From Triatoma infestans (taxonomy: Eukaryota; Arthropoda; Insecta; Hemiptera; Reduviidae), in assembly GCA_011037195.1 (NCBI GenBank), contig JAAEAF010014564.1:92701-156700 (forward strand): a DNA stretch of 64,000 bases, in the 5' to 3' direction. Shown piece by piece: positions 30,606-44,700 of this stretch (its first letter is position 1; each line of letters starts with the position of its first letter). The translations under genes and the position numbers were made by a program. The notes below the pieces were generated by a model, which was not told the origin of the DNA, searched no databases, and saw only the letters and a program-made list of their open reading frames with translations.

Positions 30606-31952
30606 GGGTGACCAGAGTTATATGCTCCACCCACTTTTTTTTTAAACGGCGGGAAATTTCGAAAAAATAGAAAACACGTATTTAATCATTTTTAGTCTAG
30701 TTTATTTTCAGTGATTGATCCATTTTTTTTATACCCCAATATCCCGAGATACAGCATCCAACTTTTTTTTTCGAATGGAACATTATATTTTTTTTTGCAT
30801 ATTTTTATAGTAATTGAGCCTCTAAAAAAATAAAAATAAAAAAAATTAAAATCGGTTAGGTTTTTCAAAAGTTATGGTAATTTAAAATATGAAAAACAAA
30901 TTTCAGTTTAATGTCAAAATTACCTTATTTTTTTTTAAAGAAGCTGTTCAACTGAATAAGGTTACTGTACAGTTTATTTTTTAGATATCCCCACAAAAAA
31001 TAGTCCATTGGGGTTAAGTCCGGAGATCGAGGTGGCCATTGGATCGGACCATGAGTTCCTAACCACTTTTCGTGGAAATTTCTGTCCAGGTAACGTCGAA
31101 CAACTCTCGCATTATGTGCCGGGCAACCATCTTGTTGAAAATACATATCTAACCGACGTTTTAGAGGAACATCTTCAAGCAAAACTGGCAAATGTCTCTT
31201 AAAAAAGTTAGATACCTTTCACCAGTTAAGTTCCCTCTGTAGAAGTATGGGCCGATTAGTTGGTTTCCTCAAACTCCACACCAAACATTTGTAAAAAAAA
31301 CAACCTAATGGCGTGTGGCGAAGGTAACTTGTGGATTTTCTTCTGCCCATATTCTAAAGTTCCAACGATTAAGAAGGCCATTGTTGGTAAACTTTGATTC
31401 ATCAGTCCATACAATTGTGCATTTTTTGTGGGGATAACTAAAAAATAAAGTGTACAGTAACCTTAATCCCATGACTTCAGTCGAAGATATGGAACGTCGA
31501 ATAACTCTAGCCTGCCTAGATGTTGACTTGCCACCTAAGTGCTGCTACAAACAGAGCGTGGGAGTCCAGAGCTTTGGCTTGCCTATCCGTTGATGGTGCC
31601 CAGTTTGAAGAGCTTCTTTAAAGAAAAAATAAGGTAATTTTGACATTAAACTGAAATTTGTTTTTCATGTTTTAAATTACCATAACTTTTCAAAAACCTA
31701 ACCGATTTAAATTTTTTTTTAAATTTTTTTTTTTAGGAGCTCAAGTACTATAAAAATATGCAAAAAATATATAATGTTCCATTTGAAAAAAAAAGTTGGA
31801 TGCTATATCTCGGGATATTGGGGTTTAAAAAAATGGATCAATCACTGAAAATAAACTAGACTAAAAATGATTAAATACGTGTTTTCTATTTTTTCGAAAT
31901 TTCCCGCCGTTTAAAAAAAAAGTGGGTGGAGCATATAACTCTGGTCACCCTA
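30606..31952 (-). mobile_element. Tc1/mariner-type transposon with about 340-bp TIRs
   Basis: The ends CAGGGTGACCAGAGTTATAT (30606) and its inverse (to 31952) open TIRs that stay similar for roughly 340 bases each; TA dinucleotides flank both ends. A transposase relic lies between (minus strand, about 31430-30925). Nearly complete but internally rearranged: a 45-bp piece from the transposase 3' end recurs inverted at 31427-31475. Confidence 0.88.
30925..31430 (-). pseudogene. DD41D-type transposase, N-terminally truncated
   Basis: In order on the minus strand: WTDESKFTNNGL (first Asp), NVWCGV, IGPYFYRGNLTGERYL, YFQQDGCPAHNARVV (second Asp) and WPPRSPDLTPMDYFLWGYL (third Asp). Forty-one residues separate the second and third Asp. 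Stops occur between the first two blocks; the DNA-binding N-terminus is absent, so it is inactive. Confidence 0.8.
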
Positions 31953-32194
31953 TATATATATATATATATTCATTTAAACCTCTTCCTTTACATTCTAACT
32001 CTCCCGTCATGCTTTCGTAATATTTTTCCTAAAGCTGCAAAGAGGTGACATAGATACTGATACAAAAAAGAACTATTTTTGCTATTAGATCTCTTATTGC
32101 TATTAGAAGAAGTACTGTGTCTTTAGCGTGTATTGAACAAAATATCTCATAATTAAAAATCGAAAAGGTTAAGAATCGAAAGGTTAAGGCTTCG

Positions 32195-32585
32195 ATCAAA
32201 ATCCATCAATGGAAGTGCAAGTTTATTGATGTTTCTCCAGTTTGTCAAGCTTTTCTCGGCAATAGTTTGAACAAATTTCTTTTAATTTTACTAACTAATT
32301 AAACATAAATGTCATCACTTTTTATACCATTTAGTTTTCCCGGAACAAAAAATGGAGGTTTCTGAGGGAAATGCATCGTTAATTTTTCCTTTGCCATTTC
32401 ATTGCACTGTATGGTGTTTAATATCTGAAAAAAATATTAGTATTCCAAATTTGAAGAAAATTGGATAACCGAATGTATAAGTGTTTTTTAAAATTTTCTA
32501 GACCGGCTCCAAAGATTTTCTTAAAACTTAAATGTTAATTGCATATCCATAAAATATCCTTTATGTGAATATATATTAGGTTCTA
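32195..32585 (+). repeat. RF1 copy, internal
   Basis: Blocks around 32205-32350 and 32450-32540 match the subunits (TTTTCTAGACCGGCTCC); followed directly by a LINE relic. Confidence 0.6.
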
Positions 32586-33660
32586 AACCTAATTTCCTCA
32601 TAACCCAGGCAAATCGTCATGAGATGGATGAGTGTTTTCCCTCTGTCTCCAAAACTTTAATAAAAAGGGGTCTGGCACAAACGCCCATCACGTAGAGATG
32701 CCTCCTTAAACCACAGTTCATGGTTAATAAGGGGAAGATGCTGTGAAAGACACAGCAATATCTTCCCATTAGTCCTATTGGGACACGATATGAACATCTT
32801 AGACTGCCAACAACCAACTTTTTAACATCTTAACAGAAGGAAATCTAATAAGTGATGCATCTAACTATAAATGGTAGAATAACTATCTCTCTTTCCCAGC
32901 CAAAATCTCCTGCTTAATTTATTACAGGTGTCCATCGCCAGGTTTTAATGAGTCGTGGAACGTGGAGTGCCAACATAACCTCCATAGCAGTGGTACGCAT
33001 CACACCTGGTACCGCCAGCAACCTAGGTTTAATAATCATAGAATATATCCAAAACATCATCTTGGGAGTGATCTCTCAATTCTTATCCACAATTCAAGGC
33101 AAAAGGAAATAATTGTCTTTTGATTCTGTGTCTTAACATGTTTCGATCAGTTAAATTTATCTTTGGATCTATTCCAAGGAACTTCACCGATTTATTCAGC
33201 TGAATCTAAGTTCCTAACAGCCAAGGAGATATTAATCCTACGATCTTCTTCCTATTGTAAATAAAATTACCTAGTCTTATTAGGGTTAATTGAAGAACCT
33301 TTACCCTGAGACTATGAGATACCACGTGAGAACACTTTGCATTAATTTTAGATATGGTCAGACACCGCCCCAACTATAAAATGATGGTGGGATAACCCAC
33401 GATCGGCATCATCCAACATCACCCTGATGATTCAACCTTGTTAACAGGTCATCCATGACAACACACCACAGCATTGGTGAGACAACCACTTTGAGGGCAT
33501 CCTTTTCCCGAAGTACAACCATAGTATGCTTGTCAACAGAAGCCTGTACAACACTACTTCTTAAATAAAACCTATCCAGTTAATTAAAGCTGGTTGTATA
33601 CCTTTTCGTCCTAGGGCAGATTCTAGAGCATCTAGCAAAATCCCCCTTCAACATCGATGA
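32580..33660 (-). pseudogene. I-type LINE relic (RT palm and C-terminus)
   Basis: The C-terminal part (32815-32600) repeats the CGLRRHLYVMG motif of the 48606 copy. Upstream on the minus strand (33500-33400) is GCPQSG-like and DDLLTRLNHQGDV sequence from the RT domain. The region between is heavily mutated. Confidence 0.7.
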
Positions 33661-33672
33661 AACACACTAGAG

Positions 33673-34230
33673 CAGAGGTGTCAAAATCACGGTCCGCAGG
33701 CCACATACGGCCCCGACGCGAATTTTTGTGGTCCCCAACGCCTTCAAATAGAATCGAAAATCTACTAATTTAACAGTAATAATTCTTGATATGTTTAGAA
33801 TGCCTACCGTTCACTTTTATTACATAGTTCCATTGTAGCAAACTTTTCAAATCTTCATTAATCATAATTTCTTTCGGCAAGTGTGTATTAAAATTGACTT
33901 TGTTTAAAAACCATTGAAAAAATACGTTTTGAACTATTCTTCTAAATATGAATAGTTGAAAACACACAATCAAACTTGAATGAAAATTGAAAAAATAAAA
34001 CAGAATTTAATGAGCGTTTTAAGATTTCAACAGATAAAGAAATGTTTTCTCTTTTTAATGAAATTTTTTTCTTTTGAAACTGAAAAAGTTCTTAGTCCGA
34101 TAGAACTGGAACTAATTGATTACAGATGGATTACTATGGATTTAATTTTGCAAAAACAAATATCGAGACGTAGAATTCCAAATATATACTACTTCGGGAT
34201 TAAGTATTCATGTGAACTGAAAATATAACC
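33673..34230 (+). mobile_element. hAT transposon remnant
   Basis: Begins CAGAGGTGTCAAAATCACGG with CCGCAGGCCACATACGGCCC, the terminus of a well-known hAT group. After about 350 bases it encodes SFETEKVLSPIELELID, like the C-terminal part of GTF2IRD2-type hAT transposases. Internally deleted; the right TIR was not found. Confidence 0.6.
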
Positions 34231-35640
34231 ATTTATAGAGCAAGATTAACTGATAAACATACTTCTGTCATCAATCATGAAGATAGTTTGCGCTCAACCT
34301 ATAAATCCAAATAATATTGGAAGATTTGTAGGAAGCAAATGCTGGTAAGTGTCCGGAAAAAAATGGTTGTTATATAAATGTGATAAAGAAATGTTATGCA
34401 ATGAACTGAAATGTAATTATTTAAAAGTTTTTTCTTTGGCGTCGGCTCATCCATCGTATGTGTGGGGGTTACTTCTCTGCTACCGATTGAAGAGAATCGC
34501 AATACTGATTAAAGATCGCAATGCTGACTTTTATTTCTAAGGTAATGGTATTTTGCCAGAAATTTATATAGCAAATACAAAAAAAAACATTTCCTGACGT
34601 TGAACTTAGGTACATATATGCAAAAAAAACTAATTTAAAGAATATTATTTCCAGGATTCATTCGTGCTAACTACTACTCATGCTAAACTTTCATAGTTAT
34701 AACATTTTGTGAGATGAATGTTAATGTCTTTAACTTCTAGTTTGGAAATTTTGTGGAATGACTGTCATATCGTTGGGCACTTTCTTTTTATTTTTTAGGC
34801 AACAATCATTATGTTTTGCCATCAAATTTTAATAATATTTAATTTCATGTTTAATTTTAAAATTTCCTTAAAAGAAACGAATTGGGCAACTATTTTTACA
34901 TCACACAGTAAAAAATCAAATTTAAGTTTTAATCTATTATTCTTGCTGAAATTTCTTTAAAGAAAAATTATTCCTGACTCTGATTACCTAAACTTGCGCA
35001 ATATTATGATTGCTTTTACGATACTGACTGGAATTTTAAATTTGTCATTGATTCAAGAAAAGAATAATTGAGCTTACTAAATTATTGGAGCTAATTAAAT
35101 AACAGAATAATTGCATAACCACATATTTTATATTTCTCTCAATCATTTATTTGGACTCAATTTAATTTGGATAAAAAAATGATCATTATAATACTTGAGT
35201 CAATATTTGTGATAAAGGCACCATTAGCATTAACCAATAAAAACATTACTACGTACTGATTGTTTAAGACATTATATTGGTGCAATTCCATATGTTAAAA
35301 CCAGAGTTGTGAATCTTTTTTTTGAAATATTCGGTGAATTTGAATTTTTCAATATCCGCAGTGAGCAAAGTAGCGCCGCCACATAATTCTTAGCTTGTGA
35401 TTTACAGCAACCATGTTCATGACTTTCATGTATCAGATAATTACCTCTACTTGCGTAATGATGTATTTTCAGAATGTTTTGATAGATAAAAAAATCTATT
35501 TTTCAGATAAAATGCATAATTAACAGGAATTCATATAATTAGTTAATTATTATTCAACTATAATTGAAACTAAGTTGCTGGAAGTGATTATCTCTTTTTG
35601 GCAACACTGCTGGCTTTCTTAGGTCTGTTTCTTTATCCCT
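34231..35640. other. Region upstream of Caprin without recognised features
   Basis: AT-rich, with no repeats recognised apart from A/T runs. The Caprin promoter and 5' UTR should lie at its right end; TGGCAACACTG at 35599-35609 is somewhat like an insect core-promoter motif, which is weak evidence. Confidence 0.3.
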
Positions 35641-35647
35641 GTGAAAA

Positions 35648-35764
35648 ATGCCTACCGCATCTGTAGCAAGGTTGGAGAAACAGGCATCATTAGATGCTAA
35701 TGATCCTCTTCGTCAAGCAATAGTGATGATAGATCACAAAATACGGAATCTCGAAAAAAGAAAG
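35648..35764 (+). CDS. Capr: Caprin coding exon 1
   Basis: Start codon and 39 codons (MPTASVARLEKQ...), ending LEKRK at donor AAG/GTAAGT. The DPLRQAIVMIDHKIRNLEKR helix is the well-conserved N-terminal start of HR1. Confidence 0.95.
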
Positions 35765-38700
35765 GTAAGTGAACAGAAATTTTATTTGCCACCCGGCATG
35801 GAACTGCTGTAAGCCCCCTGACGAACGCCATGTTTGCCATGTGCTTATCTAAAGCTTTATAGTAAAATAGATTTTACAACATTATTAAAATTTTATTTAA
35901 GTTTAGCTTAACAACCACAGTGTATAAGTACATGGATTGATGAATAGTGTTGAAATTTTGTAGTTAATTCGTTTTTTTACATATTAGTTAATTTCTCCAT
36001 TTCTATGCTGTTAACGAGTTATTATTTAATTTCAGGGTAGACTAGACGGTTACCGTGATTTGCAGAAAAACGGGAAAGACCTTAACAGTGACCAGTTAGA
36101 AGCAATTTCAAAATACGACGCAGTAATAGCACATCTAGATTTCGCTAAGGAATTATCTAAACTTTTAACAAATTTGGCCATTGATTCAGCAAAAAATATT
36201 AAAAAACAAGCTAGGAAAGAAGCATTGGAAAGAGCGCAGCAAGAATTAGCTAGGACCAAAGACATTTTGATAATTCAGGTTTGTAATAGCATTTCCCATT
36301 TTTTTGGCTTTTGTTTAGATCACCCTAGTTATGAAAGTACATGTTATATTATGAAACTATTAAAACAAGCGAAAGTTCATATTAGATGAAATTTGGTTTT
36401 GGGTAAATGGAGTAAAATTTACCGGAGAAGGTATTTTGTTAATTTCCGTAATCCTACAACCAATTAAATCCATTTTTTTTTTTTTAAGCTTCTGCTCTTA
36501 ATTACAGTTAGTAAAAACCGCTTAAGAAAAAAAAGAGTTATAGAATAATATAATGTTCCTGCCGTATTATTAGAAAAACAAATTATTTATTAGTTGGCTA
36601 ATATAATCCTGTTATATTATCCTGAAACACTTTATTTTACAAAGTTTGGTTTGCTTAACCCATAAAATAATTCTTCCCATTACCTGATGACATTATTAAA
36701 GTAAATATTAAAAAATCTATATTTCACAAAGTTATAACATTTGGGTTCATTACAAAAAATAATTTTGTGTAATTGTTTTCATCTCTTCTCAATCAATATT
36801 GGCTATTTAATTTTTCTATGTTTATGAAAAATTTATATACTTTTTTTCCATACTTCTGAAACTAGATGAAATGATAATTTAGAGCAACAATGATGATTTT
36901 ATTGGATTCGGATTCCCCTTCTTTTTTTTATAAATGAGAAATTACACGACTGAGTTTGCTCTTTTAATACAAATCATTTATGATATGTGAACTTTCTCGT
37001 AAAAGTGAAGGCGAAGCATAGAGCAGTTGATAGATTTTTCGAAATTAACCGGAAATGTTTAAATCCCGCTGAGGAATTTCTTACTCACCCCCTCTATTTA
37101 TATAAATATGAGTGCGCGCAAGTGGGCATCTCTTGGTCTCTTTGGGTTCACTGTTGATCTACAAATAAATAAAGTAATTTAGTATTGATTTTGAACAAAA
37201 TTTGATTGTGGGTAGATTATTTTTTTAAGGGAATCGACGTAATAGCATAAAACATATTTAGTACAATACTTTTATGTTTATTTTTAAATTACAAAAAAAA
37301 AAATATGGTTAATTACGAACAACTTATCCCCAGCCAAATGAAATATAGCAAAACCAAAGTTGATTGATTCTATACAATAAATAAGGAGCAAGTTATAAAA
37401 AGAAAGGACCTTCACATAAATTTTCACCTCTCCTAAAATAGAATTGAATGCATTATAAATTTTCATATTTTATCATGTATTCGGTTTAAGGGAAGTGTTT
37501 AATAATGTCCAGCAGATGTAGTTCTTTTAAAATGAGTAAGTTAAATAGTAAGCTAAAGTACTCTCAGTTGATCATAACTTAAATGCTACGGGCATCAAAG
37601 TAGACCTCGTTACGTGATATATTTAGGTCGCAATGTACTAAAAGATAAATTCCGTTAATCAGGAAATATATTTTTAATTTTTTTTTTATTTCATATTTCT
37701 TTTAGGTAAATTATTTTCAGGGGGAGCTGTAAAGATAAATTTTCATCTAACGTGCTGTCATTATATTTTTGAATCTCCAGTATTGGAGACTAGTAAAAGT
37801 TCCTTGTGAATGAGGGTTTAAAGAGAGATAAAAAGTTGAACGAAAGCTATAGTTTTAGGATTTCCAATCGAACTTCGTCCTTAGATTGTTGAACTTAGTT
37901 TTTTGCATTGTGTTATAATTAAATAGAAATCAAATCAGTATGCCACGCCTTGCGCCAGATTTCCGCCAATTGCAAGATATTCTTTTGCATGTTTACCAGA
38001 TGGGGTCAGACGTTTTATCTTGCACATGTATATTATTTGGTTAATTACCGCTTTGAGAATGACGAACATCTCCAGTCATCAGTTGTGGTAGTTACTGGCT
38101 AGAAATTAGACAATTCTGAAACAGTAATTGTTTCACCGCCGCTTTTATTTGGGTATGGATGTTGTAACGGTGAATTATATAGCCATTTTCAATTAATTTA
38201 TAAAGTTCTTGTATTGCACAATAAATTTTATTGTGAGTAAATTAAGTGACCTTAATAAAAAATGAGTTCCTTTCGTTTCTGTCATAATCACCATACACGA
38301 TTAGCGGATAAAGATTACCTAGCTAAAACTTAAGGCAATTACCTAGCTATGTAAGCAAGGCATACATAAGTGGTGAGTTATTGCAAATCAAAAACATGAA
38401 AGCATCCGACTATTTTAATTGTCGGAGTACTATTTGAATAATTGTTAATTATAGGGCGGAATTGAAAGGTAAATTTCGAATTGTACATATCGCCAATTAA
38501 TAATATTATAAAAAAAAAAAAAAAGTGATATGAAACACATTACATGACTTCTCCTACTGCATTTCTCACTTTGCATCTGACATTTTTTCAAAATCAAAAT
38601 TATAGGTATAATTATCCTTAATGCAAACTGTGGACACGGGAACCCCGTGAAATCAGTTACTCAGACAAGTAATTGAAGCAAAAGTATTGTAAGGTCAGTA

Positions 38701-41700
38701 GGAAAGTTTCAGTCTTTTCAAGAAGATTGCGAAAAACTGCGATGAGTTTCTGCAGCGGTATTTTGAGGAAACGATTTTCCCTTCAGAAGAAAGAATATTG
38801 CAAAAAATAATTATCCCTGAATCCGTTTAAATGAAGTTTCCCGTAAAAATGAGATAGGCTTATATATGCGTGTAAACTAAGTTGCAACAGTTTAATACGC
38901 CCTTGCTACGGGTTGGAGCCGGTGTTAAGAGAATTAGAAAATGGTTCTGTATGAACTGCTTAACCGATTCTGGGCGAAGGTTATGTATTTCTGGTTCCTT
39001 GACGAAACCCAAATGAAATGACAAGACTGATTTATTTCATCTTATTACTTTCTCTTACTCCTAGTAGGAGAAAGTATTGTAATCGTGTCAAATTTTCGTT
39101 ATCGAGTTTTCACTGGACATATCCGTTTTGAGGTCCTCAGTTTAGAAAATGGTGTGTGTGTGAACACATAGCTCAAAAAACGGAAAAAGGTTGAAAGTTC
39201 AACTTCATTTTCCGTTTCGGTATTTTTTTTTTTTAGTTTGCTTTAATATAACAGAAACAGAGAGAGAGAGAGAAACACCACATTTTTGTACTACCCTATT
39301 TTTTTGCAGTCAGGGAACTTTAAACATATATTTTCGTGGAATACAATATTTTCTTTTATAAACATAAGAAAAAGTACCGAAATTGAACACAAATTTTGGA
39401 CTGATGTTAAAGATTGATGTTAAATCGGATACATAAATACTCTCTGCAGCTACGGAATGATAGATTTTTCAATTTATCTTATTTGGCACAAGGAATAATG
39501 CATTGCATTTCTAGGTTTTTAGTTTCTCGTTATTCAGTTAGTAGTAGCATGTGTGACGCAATATGTACTTATTTCAAATAAATTGAGAATTTTGTTTTAA
39601 ATAAAGGATGTTTTGGCGAGTATGGGACAAGATGCGGTGAGAGATGACCTTCTTAGTGGTAAAGCCAAAGTGACTCTAACTGCCGAAGAATTGCAAGCGA
39701 TTGATGATCTTTATGTTGAACTTACACCAAAGAGAGATGAACCTATGGTTTTTACGGTAATTAAAATATTCATCTTTTTTTTTATTGATTATTAATAATA
39801 AAGTAATTGTTCAAGTATTAGTTGGACAGTTTTTTCCACAACAGAATTTGTGTAATGTTAGTATAGTATTTATTGTCATCAGCTTTAAAGAAAGTAGATT
39901 TGTAGATTGTTGGAGGGGATTTTAATGCACTACCACCTGAAAGATCTATTGTGCCCCCCCCCCCCCCCCGAGCCTTCTCCAATGCACAGCCGGTCTCCAA
40001 GCAGCGTTCTCTAGCTACAGATAACACTGCCCATCACAGGACAGTGAGTTGTAGAGGCTCCTAGGAATAAAAAATCTAAGGGCAGCATGCTGGACTCGAA
40101 TCCGGGATCCCCGCGTTGCTAGTCCAGCGCGCTACCACTAGCTAATTCCTTCCTTCTCCCTTGACTTTCGCCAATTAACTGGGGACGGAGACCCTAGTTT
40201 TGCACTGTGTTTGTCCTTGTCTGTATAGTGTAGATTGTATGTAGTTTAAGTGTATTGTGTACTATTCTGATGAAGTGCATGGAGTACTGAGCTATGGTAA
40301 CCCGTGGGGTCGCTACTTCCCAAGTAACTGCTGTAAAAGATACCCCTTGCGGGCTTAAAGAATGTAAATGAAATATTAATTCAGAGCAAATTAGTAACGT
40401 AAATTTTTTTCATTTCTTGTAAGTGAGAATACCATTTCCTTTATTTACCGGGTCTGCACAAATATAGAAACCTACTTTGTTATTACATATATGTACATAA
40501 ATAAATGATACTGCCACTTTATACTGGGCTGCCAGAGATCGAATGGTGAGGAGGCCGTGACCGAGGCTTAAAAAAAAAATTACATATGCATTAAGAATCT
40601 TAAAGAATAAAGAGTATAATTTTCTATAGATCTTCATTCATTGTATCTCTGTTTGTATATATAAATATATATATAATTTAATTATAACTATTAAAATGTA
40701 ACGTTTAATTATAACTATAATTTATTATGGTGCTCACTAGTTCATAAACAAATAAATAGGATTATATTTGAATTGCTAACAGCATAAAGGAGATACGTTA
40801 CGAAATTTGTATTAAGAAACAAAAAGATTTTTTTTAACTAATGTTCAAAAATAGCTCGCTCATTGGTGTCAGGATTTCTTTTAAATTAGAAATTTAAATA
40901 TGAATAATTAGTATTAAAATTTAATTCTTTCAAAAATTGACATTTCCTTTTTTGCAGAAACTAGCAAATTTAATTAAATGCGGAGTTATTTCTTAATTAA
41001 AAAAAAAAAAAAATTATATTTTATTTTTACAAATTATTCATTTTTATTCGAATTTCTTCACTAATGTTTTGAAGGTTCAAGATTCAAGAGTATTTGGAAT
41101 TAAGTAACAATCTTTTTCTGTTTTTCCTAATCTTAATCTCTTCTACCCCGCGGTTTAGAGATAACAATCTTTTTGGTAAATTACATTTTGATGAAGCTGC
41201 ATTCGCAAGGTTCGGGTGCAGCTTTAGCTTGCCAACATTGTAAAATTAGACAGTGAATAATGACTCTCAAGAGAAAATTGTATGATTGAAATAATTTACG
41301 ATTTCTTTCTAATATAGTTTTACTTTAGCGAAACGATAGCAGAAGCAAGGCATACATAAGTGGTGAGTTATTGCAAATCAAAAACATGAAAGCATCCGAC
41401 TATTTTAATTGTAAAAACTACTTAATTCTTGTACTTCGACTTTTGGAGAGTTGAATATGTATGTATTTGGGTCCGCAGTGTTGTATAAAATTTAGATTTT
41501 ATCCTACGTAGTATGCTTCATTGTTTTGGTTCTGACCGGTTTAGGATTTTCATCCATCGTCCGAGTAAGGTTTACAATCAATCCATGTAGAGATATGACT
41601 TCATGTGTGTATATCACAAACCATACTGGCTGATTGTATGTGGGAGGTTTATAAGGTTATAGAAGTATGCGAACTGTGTGTATTGTAAAGAATGAGTACA

Positions 41701-44700
41701 AATCATAGTTAAAATTTAACTATTTGTATAATGTAATGTTATTTCGATATATGAAAATATATCAGTAAAATACGGCGAATGAGAATAATTAGTGTGATAA
41801 AATAAATTAAATCTATTTACTTCTCTGCAACATTTTCGTTCAGTTTTTTATGAAAAATTTCGCTTAATAAATTATTCGAAGGTCAAAAAATAGATCAAAT
41901 CTTATTCTAAATTTTTTAAACTACTTTACAATATTTCCTTTCAATTTCCTATAGATTAAATGAAGGATGAAGGTCATATAATCACAAAATTACAGACGCT
42001 GTTTTTGTTTAAAGGAAATGTTTCAAAGCGTGGCTGAGACAATGGTAACACTTATTGATGGCAAAAATAAGGAAGCATTCGGCTCCACATACTCAGCGCT
42101 TAAAGCTAAATTGCTGGAAGTAGCTAGTAGTGGATATTTTGATACTGCTCCTGCAGCACCGACCCAAGAACCTACCGTCCAAGAACCCGAGGAAGAAGCA
42201 CCACCAGCACCAGTAGAGGAGGAGGTCTGTGTTTATTTAATTTCTAACTAAAATTATATGTTTTTACTCAGTTTCTAGTTGGGATTATTATTTCAATTTA
42301 AGGTGTGTCAACATCTGTAGCCATTGGCGCCCGGAGCCTTCTCAGCACTACCTGTTCCCGGACAGGAGGCTGTACAAGCTCCTAGAGGGAGAAAATCTGA
42401 GGGCTTTATTGTTTCTAGGGGCGCATTAACTACGTTAGACATTAAATTTCTATCTTAACTTCTTTAGACTTATTCGAGCTGGGAAGGCACGTGCTATTAA
42501 GACCTCTACTCACCTTCCCTTATCCGTGTAGAAAGGGTAGAGCTCTATTCTTTCTAGATCTCTCTCATTTCATCGATCTAGTTAGAGTTTTCTATCCTTT
42601 AGCGTACTAGAAGATTAGCTTATAAATGTTTGCATAACTTAAAAGCATATTTGGCACTGGTATCTCAGTACATTAGTAACTACTTAATTACACAATCTTT
42701 CCGTACAACGTTCGCTTACCTGCATTGTTCGCTGGTCCGGTCTCCCATACGCAACTGTACAACTTGAGATCCTAGCTTCTCAGCTGCATTCATGTTTCTT
42801 ATCTTAGTATATCACGATATATCTGGCAGCTATGTACTATCTAAATGATATGCATTGGTATACCCACGGCAACGGCTTGTAAATTAGTTTGAAGTGGCAG
42901 CTGTCTGTGAAAGCTCTTCCATCTGGGGCAGATTGGACCTTTGCTTTAATTGACGTACCTGGGATTCGAATAAGTTGTAAGATGTGAATCCTGGTTTTCT
43001 GGAGGCACAGTCTAAATGGACGACCTTTTAAATTTATTGTTCTGTTGAATTGACAGACTCACATATAACGATATTGCAGCGTCTACAGGATACTTCTTTT
43101 ATTCTTTTAATAGCTAATGAATTTAAAATGATATTTATTTAAATATTTACATAAGTGTTAAGAATACATTTGAAATGGCGGAACATGGATGCAGAGGCGA
43201 AGAATTTTAATACTTTTCCTTAATCAGTGCAATGTTTTGGGCCAGTTCTTTTTCTGCTTCTTGAGGTTGTTTGGAATTGATTTGGGTGTATTTTGCTGTA
43301 CATTTCGGCACCTGGTAAATACCTTCTTCAGGAACATTTATTATACAATCTGTTGCGCTATTATTTCTTATTATATTTTATAGTGAGTTACACTTGTACA
43401 TGAGGGCTGTATTTAGGGCAATATATGTATGATAAACAAGGAATAATGCAATTAGTATAGACAGCACATTAGATGCCATTGGCGAAGGCACATACCAAGT
43501 GGTATGAATAAGTATAACAAAATCAACAGTTATTTTATTTAAAAAAAAAGTAAATTCAGAAAACTCCAAGAAAATAATGATTATTTTGATTGTTACATTG
43601 CTATTATTATTTATATTATTTTTTTCTGTGTAGGATGTACAGGCAACGGAACGAACCGATGAAATTCCTACGCTTCCTCAAGAGACTACCGTAGTTCAAC
43701 CTCTTCCGACATGCACTTTTCAGCCAAGTATGTTTTTTATTTATTTAATTTCCTTCATTTCTTGTAGATATCATCCTGCGGCGTCCAATCTTTTTCCAAA
43801 CTTTCTCTACAGCTGTATTTGCCGGTACTTCGGCTGCCGCGCTATGAGTTTCCCTCATTTTTCTATTCACAAGGCGGGATTACATTTCTCTGGTAAACAG
43901 CTCTTTACAAAGTTGAAGTGATACCAACAGATTTACCTTGGGGATCGATCTTCTTCGCATTCCTCTGCTTCCAGTTGAGCTGCTGGTAGTTTTGCTGCTA
44001 CTTCGACTTTTGTCTAATGGCAAGTCAGCAAGATTTTTTCAAGAGCACCGAATCTTACAGTTATTTCATCTAGTCTTATAGATGTAACCTTGCTACTGTA
44101 CCTATGTCAGTTTGAGGATTCATTTCCATTATGCTGTATGCATGACGCAAATTGTCTAAATTTTCATCACTTAAAATTAAGACGTTTTTAATGGACTGTA
44201 GTAATTTTTCGAGCCTTATGTCCGCAAAACCTTGTCAGAAACTTTCGCTCCAGCCACAGTATGCATTTCCTAAATAACTGGCTGGGCTTATTATAATCAC
44301 CTAATTTAATGCCAGTTACCAATTTTTTTATTCTTTTATCTTCACTTCCTTTAAAAATATTTATAACCTGGACTTGGCTAAACTATATTAATTTCTTTCG
44401 TTGCCAGTTATAATATCCCATATGTTTTTTGTACAAATTCAGCTTTAATTGAGATTCAGTATAATCAAATTTTGTATCTTCTGCAGTTATTTTGTTAATA
44501 TTAAAGTGCTTCAATTTGTGTAGCTGTTTACCTGGTTTTTCAATCCAAAAAAGGGGAAAAGGAAATGCTTACCTTTAAGGGTTTCCAGTCGTTCGACCAA
44601 ATTAGCATCTTCTTCTTTCGGCATCACGTCGGGGTCACCCTCTCCTTTTGGTTAATAAAAAGATCTTTTTGAAAATGAAGAAACTAAACTTATTTTTTAT

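Noticed and set aside
39954..39969. C-run as a functional element
   Set aside because: A plain homopolymer at the truncated end of a SINE, perhaps a sequencing or assembly slip; a similar C-run lies at 8-20.
40270..40330. CTGATGA at 40270 as a hammerhead box
   Set aside because: No GAA plus palindrome follows within a plausible stem II distance.
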